A stretch of 12,690 nucleotides of DNA from Bacteroidales bacterium (lineage in GTDB: Bacteria; Bacteroidota; Bacteroidia; Bacteroidales; DTU049). Below the pieces are notes generated by a model, which was given only the letters and a program-made list of their open reading frames with translations, did no database searches and was not told where the DNA came from. This document shows positions 5,370 to 10,890 of the stretch, in pieces. The number at the start of each line of letters is the position of its first letter. Positions within the stretch are counted from its first letter, which is position 1. The stretch covers positions 6,503-19,192 of the forward strand of contig JASEGF010000012.1 of assembly GCA_030017935.1 (NCBI GenBank), in the 5' to 3' direction. The position numbers were made by a program, and so were the translations under genes.

Positions 5370-7186
5370 AAACATATTTCCAATATCCTTTTTTAATAGG
5401 AATGATATTTTTATTCGCATTTCTCATATATCTATATGTGAGATGGTACACTAAATTATCTAAATATGACAAGGTAAGATTTAGAAAATTCTGGGGAACA
5501 AAAAAAGTATGGAAAGCTATTTATGATTCTATAAATGATGGCTTATTACACGCTAGTATATTCAAGAAAAATCCTGTGTTAGGCTATATGCATATGAGTT
5601 TAGCCTTTGGTTGGTTTCTTTTAATAGTAATAGGACATTTGGAAGTCGTAGTAGCTACAGGTGGATTAAATTTCCCATTTTATTATGCTATATTTTTTAG
5701 ATATTTCGAACCTGTGCATGCTACAACTATTGCTAAAATATTTGCTGCTGTAATGGATTTCTTACTACTATTTATTTTAGTTGGTGTAGCTTTAGCAATA
5801 ACAAAAAGATTTTACAAAAAAATCTTTGGAATGAAACACACTACTAAACTGAAACCTCTCGACAAAGTAGCTTTATATTCTTTATGGGCTATTTTCCCAC
5901 TTAGATTATTTGCAGAGAGCTGTAGCGCAGCAGTTTATCAAAATGGTAGCTTTTTGACAAACACAACTGGAGCATGGCTAGGTAATATTGCTAATTCACC
6001 AGTTATATATCAGGGTAGTTGGTGGTTATATTCATTTGCTTTATGTTTCTTTTTTATAGCACTTCCTTTTTCAAGATATATGCACATTCCTACTGAGATT
6101 TATTATATATTCCTTCGCAATGCAGGTATCAAAACCAAAAAAACTTGGGAAAGCTATGCCCAGATACAATTGTATTCTTGTTCTAGATGTGGAGTATGCT
6201 TAGATGCCTGTCAATTGTACGATGCCGGCATTTCTGATGTCCAATCTGTATATTTTTTACAATTTATTAGAAATAAAGAGGATGCAGAGAAACCACTATT
6301 CGGTTGTTTGATCTGTGGTAGATGCCAAGTAGAGTGCCCAGTACATCTAAATTTGAATGACCTTCGAACAGCTTTACGTATAAAAGCTAGTAAACCATTA
6401 ACTTTCTCATATTCCTATACTCAAAAGCCAGAACAACAAAGTGCAGATACTATTTATTTCGCAGGTTGTATGACACATCTCACACCAGGTACTAAAAAAT
6501 CTATGGCCAAAATTTTTGATTATGTAGGCGAAAAAGTATGGTTCATGGATGAAGACAAATCTATATGCTGCGGTAGACCATTAATGCTAGCGGGACAATA
6601 TGATTCTGCTGCCCAATTAATAGAAAAAAACACAGAATTAATAAAAGAATCTGGTGCAAAAAATCTTATACTTTCTTGCCCTTATTGTTACAAAGTTTTT
6701 AAAGAAGATTACATTTTACCAGATATAAATATAAAATTCCATGCTAATTATATCAAAGAATTAATAGATCAAAAAAAATTGCCAGATAGTAAATTAAATA
6801 TTACAGCTATTTATCATGATCCGTGTGAACTCGGCAGAGGAATGAACATTTATCAAGAGCCAAGAGATGTAATAGAACATTATTCTCATAGAATTCCTTT
6901 ACAAAAAAGTAAAGATAAAGACCAAGCTCTTTGTTGTGGTGCTGGATTAGGTGGTATAAATCTCACCGGCGATGCTAAAAATGCTATGACTCACAATGCA
7001 ATGACTTACTTTGATAAATTTAATCCAGATGTATTAGTGACTGCATGTCCACTATGCAAAAAAACTTTTGTAAGCGATCGTAGAATAGAGGTTTTAGATA
7101 TTGCAGAGCTTGTAGTGAAAGCTATAGAACAACCAAATGAGCTAAAAGCTCTACCTCACAGAGAAAAAAGTTATGCTATATCATAA
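5366..7186 (+). CDS. Membrane cytochrome b/HdrD-like fusion protein (two [4Fe-4S] sites, two CCG domains)
   Basis: A 606-residue protein joining two modules. Residues 1-250 form a membrane domain with about five hydrophobic segments (around 7-27, 74-97, 122-146, 166-186, 217-236) and candidate heme-b histidines His76, His91, His118 and His240. The last lies in FSRYMHIPTE, like the motif at the end of the NarI/DsrM/QmoC cytochrome b domain. Next come two [4Fe-4S] motifs: Cys272-275-278-282 and Cys314-317-320-324. The C-terminal half has two intact CCG domains: Cys368, Cys401-402, Cys438, Cys441; and Cys487, Cys523-524, Cys561, Cys564. This combines what DsrM plus DsrK, or HdrE plus HdrD, do as separate subunits: quinone/heme electron exchange and a disulfide-type active site. 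It overlaps the upstream HdrC gene by four bases and ends the operon. Direction of electron flow and substrate are unknown. Confidence 0.87.
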   Translation: MKTYFQYPFLIGMIFLFAFLIYLYVRWYTKLSKYDKVRFRKFWGTKKVWKAIYDSINDGLLHASIFKKNPVLGYMHMSLAFGWFLLIVIGHLEVVVATGGLNFPFYYAIFFRYFEPVHATTIAKIFAAVMDFLLLFILVGVALAITKRFYKKIFGMKHTTKLKPLDKVALYSLWAIFPLRLFAESCSAAVYQNGSFLTNTTGAWLGNIANSPVIYQGSWWLYSFALCFFFIALPFSRYMHIPTEIYYIFLRNAGIKTKKTWESYAQIQLYSCSRCGVCLDACQLYDAGISDVQSVYFLQFIRNKEDAEKPLFGCLICGRCQVECPVHLNLNDLRTALRIKASKPLTFSYSYTQKPEQQSADTIYFAGCMTHLTPGTKKSMAKIFDYVGEKVWFMDEDKSICCGRPLMLAGQYDSAAQLIEKNTELIKESGAKNLILSCPYCYKVFKEDYILPDINIKFHANYIKELIDQKKLPDSKLNITAIYHDPCELGRGMNIYQEPRDVIEHYSHRIPLQKSKDKDQALCCGAGLGGINLTGDAKNAMTHNAMTYFDKFNPDVLVTACPLCKKTFVSDRRIEVLDIAELVVKAIEQPNELKALPHREKSYAIS

Positions 7187-7194
7187 AATAAAAT

Positions 7195-7228
7195 TGCTCT
7201 ATAACAATTTTAGTGGGTAAAGATTAAA
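7195..7228 (+). repeat. Solitary end related to the 272-bp element
   Basis: Read left to right, this matches the right terminus of the element (2088 back to 2055) at 29 of 34 positions without gaps, including CTATAAC and a perfect 17-base block AGTGGGTAAAGATTAAA. The outer end is at 7195, so the element would have extended to the right, but I find no opposite end before argS. It is probably a relic or a one-sided remnant. Confidence 0.65.
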
Positions 7229-7237
7229 CTTTTTTCA

Positions 7238-7262
7238 GGGCTAAAGCCCACGCCATTTTTTT
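7238..7262 (+). terminator. Possible terminator after the Hdr operon
   Basis: GGGCTAAAGCCC (7238-7249) can form a short G/C-rich hairpin (4-5 bp), and seven T follow at 7256-7262 after a 6-base gap. The gap and short stem make it weaker than the folE terminator. GGGCTAAAGCCC also looks like an interspersed motif in its own right (GCTAAAGCC recurs at 7314-7322), so termination is uncertain. Confidence 0.35.
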
Positions 7263-7270
7263 ATGTTAAT

Positions 7271-7312
7271 AGTAGCGAGTATATAGTAGATAGTAGTGAG
7301 TATATAGTAGAT
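7271..7312. repeat. Two-copy 21-bp tandem repeat
   Basis: Bases 7271-7291 and 7292-7312 are adjacent 21-bp units identical except for one C/T difference (AGTAGCGAG versus AGTAGTGAG, then TATATAGTAGAT in both). They are non-coding and probably arose by slippage. Confidence 0.9.
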
Positions 7313-7420
7313 AGCTAAAGCCTATAACTCTTTCTATGTTATTTTTGTGATATACTGTGATTGGTAATTAACTTTTTGAGTGAATTTGTTAATTAATTTA
7401 AAACTAATATCTTGCTAAAC

Positions 7421-7496
7421 TCATCACCCATCACCTATAACCTGTCGCCTCTTCTCCCAGTCACCCTATCACCTTTCACCTTTCACCTTTCACTTA
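7421..7496. repeat. TCACCTT heptamer microsatellite and flanking TCACC-type degenerate copies
   Basis: Three exact TCACCTT units (7469-7489) are followed by a one-off TCACTTA (7490-7496). Upstream lie scattered TCACCCA, TCACCTA and TCACCCTA variants from 7423. On the minus strand this is a GTGA-rich tract starting 7 bases after the argS stop codon, so it would be in the 3' untranslated region of that transcript. No hairpin is seen. Confidence 0.85.
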
Positions 7497-7503
7497 TTAT
7501 TTA

Positions 7504-9276
7504 TTACATTTTTTCTGGTGTTTCTATACCAAGTAAATTTAAAGCATGCTTAATAACTTTTGCAGTATAAGCAGATAAGCTCAATCTCATATTTTGAATA
7601 TCTTTGTCAGATTCAGTTAAAACAGGTATGTTTTGATAAAAACTATTATATTTATCTGCTAATCTATATACATAATTTGCAATAAGCTCAGGCTTTTTAT
7701 TATTGGCTGCATCAATTATTACATCATTGTAATTTAATAATTCAAAAATTAATTTCCTTTCAAAATCATTAATATGATTATTTGTATATGAAAGCTCAGC
7801 AGCTTTATCTATAGAAATACCTTTTTTAGATAATAAAGAATTAATACGTGCAAAAGTATATTGAATAAAAGGACCTGTATTACCATTAAAATCTAAAGAA
7901 GCTTTAGGATCATATAAAATATTTTTTTTGCTATCAACTTTGAGGATAAAATATCTAATAGCCGCTTGCCCTATTTGTTCACAAATATGTTCTAATTCAT
8001 CATTAGTTAGATTAGTTAATTTGCCCGATTCAGAAGCTGTTTGCTTAGCTAAATCTCTCAATTCATCCAATAAATCATCAGCATCTACTACTGTCCCTTC
8101 ACGTGATTTCATTTTACCCTCTGGAAGTTCTACCATGCCATAACTGAAATGATAAATAATGTCTGACCAATTATAGTTTAGTTTTTTTAGAATAGCTTTG
8201 AGTACTTTGAAATGATAATCCTGTTCATTACCTACCACATATATCATTTCATCAGGAGAGAATTTCTGATAACGATGAATAGCAAGCCCAATATCTTGAG
8301 TAATATACATTGAGGTTCCATCATTGCGTAAAAGAATTTTTTTATCTAATCCTTCATTAGTCAGATCAATATATATAGCACCAGACTCATCTTTATGAAC
8401 TAACTCTTCCTGTAAAGCAGATAAAATAATTTGTTTGCCATATTGATAAATCTGACTTTCCAGATCTACTAGATCAAAATGTACATTTAATCTTGTTAAG
8501 GTTTGATTAAATCCATCTAATACCCAATTATTAAGTTTGTCCCACAGTTTTAGAACATCTGGATCTGCAGCTTCCCATCTTCTCAGCAATTCATATGCTT
8601 CTTGCATAATAGGAGCATTTTTTATAGCATCATCCTTGCTCATTCCCTGAGCTATTAATAGCTCAGTTTGCTTTTTAAGTTCTATATCGAAAGCTACATA
8701 ATATTTACCTACCAAATGATCTCCTTTTGTGTTAGTATTTTCAGGAGTTTCGTTGCTAAACCATTTCTGATAAGCTAACATACTTTTGCAAATATGTATG
8801 CCTCTATTATTTATCAGATTAGCTCGGATAACGTTGTAGCCTAGCTCTTGTAAAATATTACTAATGGCTGCTCCAAGAAAAATATTACGTAGATGACCTA
8901 GATGTAATGGCTTATTAGTATTAGGTGAACAAAACTCAATAATTATAGTTTTATTTTTACCAATTTTAGGAAAATTAAGTATTTGTTGTTTATTATTCAG
9001 AAAATAATTTATTAAAAAATTATCAGATAAACTAACATTGAGAAATCCTTTGATTATCTCATGATTTTTAATGATATCTTTATCATAAAGGATCTGAGTA
9101 ATTGCTTTAGAAAGCTCTTCTGGATTCAGTTTAGTTTTTTTTAATAAAGGGAAAAGATAAAATGTAAAATCACCTGTATGAGGTGGCTCGGTAGAAGTGA
9201 TCTTAAGTTCCGCAGGATCGATGCTATAATGGATAAAAAAATCACTTAAAAAGTTTTTAAGAGTATTTATTAGCAT
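7504..9276 (-). CDS. argS: Arginyl-tRNA synthetase
   Basis: Class I aminoacyl-tRNA synthetase that charges tRNA-Arg with arginine in the cytoplasm. At 590 residues it has the expected full length. The N-terminal additional domain (about 1-105) precedes the HIGH-type motif HLGH at 125-128 (SPNTNKPLHLGHLRN). The KMSKS-equivalent GKMKSREG is at 387-394, followed by GTVVDADDLLDEL. The DALR anticodon-binding domain fills roughly 470-590 and contains the usual ASLDFNGNTGPFIQYTFAR segment just before it; the protein ends LGIETPEKM, the typical C-terminus. ATG at 9276 was chosen because the N-terminal domain aligns in length. It follows psd with a 36-base gap and no terminator, so it may share the ftsH-cdsA-psd transcript. 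No Shine-Dalgarno is seen. Confidence 0.97.
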   Translation of the reverse strand: MLINTLKNFLSDFFIHYSIDPAELKITSTEPPHTGDFTFYLFPLLKKTKLNPEELSKAITQILYDKDIIKNHEIIKGFLNVSLSDNFLINYFLNNKQQILNFPKIGKNKTIIIEFCSPNTNKPLHLGHLRNIFLGAAISNILQELGYNVIRANLINNRGIHICKSMLAYQKWFSNETPENTNTKGDHLVGKYYVAFDIELKKQTELLIAQGMSKDDAIKNAPIMQEAYELLRRWEAADPDVLKLWDKLNNWVLDGFNQTLTRLNVHFDLVDLESQIYQYGKQIILSALQEELVHKDESGAIYIDLTNEGLDKKILLRNDGTSMYITQDIGLAIHRYQKFSPDEMIYVVGNEQDYHFKVLKAILKKLNYNWSDIIYHFSYGMVELPEGKMKSREGTVVDADDLLDELRDLAKQTASESGKLTNLTNDELEHICEQIGQAAIRYFILKVDSKKNILYDPKASLDFNGNTGPFIQYTFARINSLLSKKGISIDKAAELSYTNNHINDFERKLIFELLNYNDVIIDAANNKKPELIANYVYRLADKYNSFYQNIPVLTESDKDIQNMRLSLSAYTAKVIKHALNLLGIETPEKM

Positions 9277-9312
9277 AATAAGACTATTTTTTTACAAAAA
9301 TAATAGTAAAAA

Positions 9313-9981
9313 TCAATATTTCAATTTTCCTAATTGTGTCCACCCACCTTTTACCTTATCCCCTAGCTTAACATATAACTCAGTATCTATAGGCAATAAT
9401 AGATCTACTCTACTACCAAAACGAATTACGCCAATAGTATCTCCCGCTTTAGCATTTTCATTTTCATTAATAAAAGTTACAACTCTACGAGCCATAGCTC
9501 CTGCGATTTGTCTCATTAATAATTGTTTGCCAGTATTTGATTGAATTATCAATGTAGACATTTCATTTAACATAGAAGCTTTAGCTTTACGAGCATGATA
9601 GTTATGTCCTTTTTGATGTTCTTTTTTTAATAATTTCCCATTACATGGCATGAAATTTAAATGTATGCTAGACATACTCATAAAAATAGATAACTGTATT
9701 CGTTCTTCATTGAAATATTTATCTTCAAATATTTTTTCTATAACTACCACTTCACCAAAAGCTGGAGAATAAATCGTATCATCTATAGGAGCTTCTACTA
9801 TTTTTTTTGGCTTTCTAAAAAATAGTACTACCCATAAAATTAATATTATTGCACAAATAATTGCTAATATTTTGATAAAAAGATATATAGGTAGCAGAGC
9901 CAATCCAATAGCTAATAAAGAAAAAATAATAATACTCACTGTAATGTTGCTATAACCGCTAGGATGAATGCCTTTACTCAT
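9313..9981 (-). CDS. psd: Phosphatidylserine decarboxylase proenzyme, short type, with altered PADG motif
   Basis: Converts phosphatidylserine to phosphatidylethanolamine at the inner membrane. It is made as a proenzyme that cuts itself at a Gly-Ser bond to create a pyruvoyl group. This is the short (222-residue) form common in Bacteroidota. Two hydrophobic segments (about 13-30 and 32-55) anchor it. The processing site RFGSRVDLLLP places Gly189-Ser190, and LLMRQIAGAMARR (154-166) and the SIFMS...IHLN segment with His107 are conserved. The PADG motif, however, reads PAFG: Phe75 (codon TTT) replaces the Asp that corresponds to E. coli Asp90. Nearby, the usual MSPxxVH is MSMSSIH, and the NER after the KAS stretch is NEM. 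The gene follows cdsA by 6 bases, which fits the CDP-diacylglycerol to phosphatidylserine to phosphatidylethanolamine route. The family is certain; whether it self-processes normally is not. Confidence 0.92.
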   Translation of the reverse strand: MSKGIHPSGYSNITVSIIIFSLLAIGLALLPIYLFIKILAIICAIILILWVVLFFRKPKKIVEAPIDDTIYSPAFGEVVVIEKIFEDKYFNEERIQLSIFMSMSSIHLNFMPCNGKLLKKEHQKGHNYHARKAKASMLNEMSTLIIQSNTGKQLLMRQIAGAMARRVVTFINENENAKAGDTIGVIRFGSRVDLLLPIDTELYVKLGDKVKGGWTQLGKLKY

Positions 9982-9987
9982 AAATTG

Positions 9988-10869
9988 CTAAAATAAAATG
10001 ATTAACAAATTCAAAAAGGTTACAAATGGGACAGTAAATAAAATGCTATCTAGTCTATCTAGCATACCACCATGCCCTGGTAGAATATTTCCACTATCTT
10101 TAACTCCGAATTCACGTTTTAGTTTAGACTCTAATAGATCACCAATAGTAGCTAAAAAAGGAATTATAGCCACTATCCAATACAAGTCTGTACGTTTCTC
10201 AATAAAGCTAAAATATGCAATAAATATTATATAGGTCAATATCGCTCCGTAAATGACCCCTTCACTAGTTTTTTTAGGAGAAATATCTTTTGCTAGTGTG
10301 TGCCTACCTAATAAAACTCCCATCACATATGCCATGGTGTCGAATACCCAGATACCTACAACTGTAACTAATAAATAATTAAAAGTATTTAAAAATTGTA
10401 CAGATATTATTGGAATTATTATCCAAAAAAATAAAAAAGATAAAAATTTAAAAAAATTATTTATTGATATTTTAGAATAAAATAATAAATAAATTGTCTC
10501 TAATAGTAAAAATATGAAAAAAGGTACAATTAGAAGCACAATAAAAGAACTTATAGTAGCAAAATTATTAACTGCGATATTAAAAAATGAGAAATCATTA
10601 AATTTAAAATAAATTAATAATTGAAACATTATTAATAAAATACCTGCAATAGCGGTAGTGATAGTAAATAATTTTTTTTCTTTAGAATCAGTATTTATCA
10701 ATTTTATTAGCTCAAAAGCAGCTATCGAAAAGAATAAATAAGTAACTATAGTAAGTACCCACCCGCCAAAATAAATGGCAGCAAGCCACAAAGCACCATA
10801 AATAATGGCAGACAGAGATCTTTTAGGAAGATCTGAAAATTTTCTATTTTTATTAACCTCCTCTGCCAT
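9988..10869 (-). CDS. cdsA: Phosphatidate cytidylyltransferase (CDP-diacylglycerol synthase)
   Basis: Integral membrane enzyme that makes CDP-diacylglycerol from phosphatidic acid and CTP, the branch point for phosphatidylserine/ethanolamine and phosphatidylglycerol. The 293 residues form about eight hydrophobic segments. The CDS signature occupies about 248-274: SKLKREFGVKDSG followed by NILPGHGGMLDRLD, with the conserved K-D, H-G-G and D-R-x-D residues all present. An upstream conserved stretch, FDTMAYVMGVLLGRH and DISPKKTSEG (about 176-204), is also intact. The middle (about 85-165) is very rich in Phe, Ile and Leu, as expected from the A/T bias. It starts 21 bases after the ftsH stop and ends 6 bases before psd. 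Bacteroidota often carry an LUD-domain gene between ftsH and cdsA; none is here. Confidence 0.96.
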   Translation of the reverse strand: MAEEVNKNRKFSDLPKRSLSAIIYGALWLAAIYFGGWVLTIVTYLFFSIAAFELIKLINTDSKEKKLFTITTAIAGILLIMFQLLIYFKFNDFSFFNIAVNNFATISSFIVLLIVPFFIFLLLETIYLLFYSKISINNFFKFLSFLFFWIIIPIISVQFLNTFNYLLVTVVGIWVFDTMAYVMGVLLGRHTLAKDISPKKTSEGVIYGAILTYIIFIAYFSFIEKRTDLYWIVAIIPFLATIGDLLESKLKREFGVKDSGNILPGHGGMLDRLDSILFTVPFVTFLNLLIILF

Positions 10870-10890
10870 GAAAGATTATTTTGTTAGTAA

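Larger units (their letters stand above)
7187..7503. other. Gene-free spacer between convergent operons, rich in repeats
   Basis: No plausible gene lies in these 317 bases. In order they contain a solitary mobile-element end (7195-7228), a GGGC/GCCC hairpin with a T-run (7238-7262), a 21-bp tandem duplication (7271-7312), a pair of 8-bp A/T-rich inverted repeats (TAATTAAC at 7365, GTTAATTA at 7388), and TCACC-type short repeats ending at 7496. The density of degenerate repeats suggests a tolerated insertion site between the two converging transcription units. Confidence 0.7.

Noticed and set aside
2241..7186. Methanogenic CoM-S-S-CoB heterodisulfide reductase
   Set aside because: The neighbours and codon/leader style are bacterial, HdrA lacks its ferredoxin domains, and HdrB has lost one CCG site, so methanogenesis is not a sensible role.
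7365..7395. TAATTAAC/GTTAATTA inverted repeat as an argS terminator
   Set aside because: The stem is 8 bp of nearly pure A/T with a 15-base loop and lacks a U-tract in the minus-strand direction.
7928..8143. Plus-strand reading frame of 71 codons inside argS
   Set aside because: It lies entirely opposite conserved argS coding sequence, including the KMSKS-like region, and its translation has no recognisable domain; it is a shadow frame.
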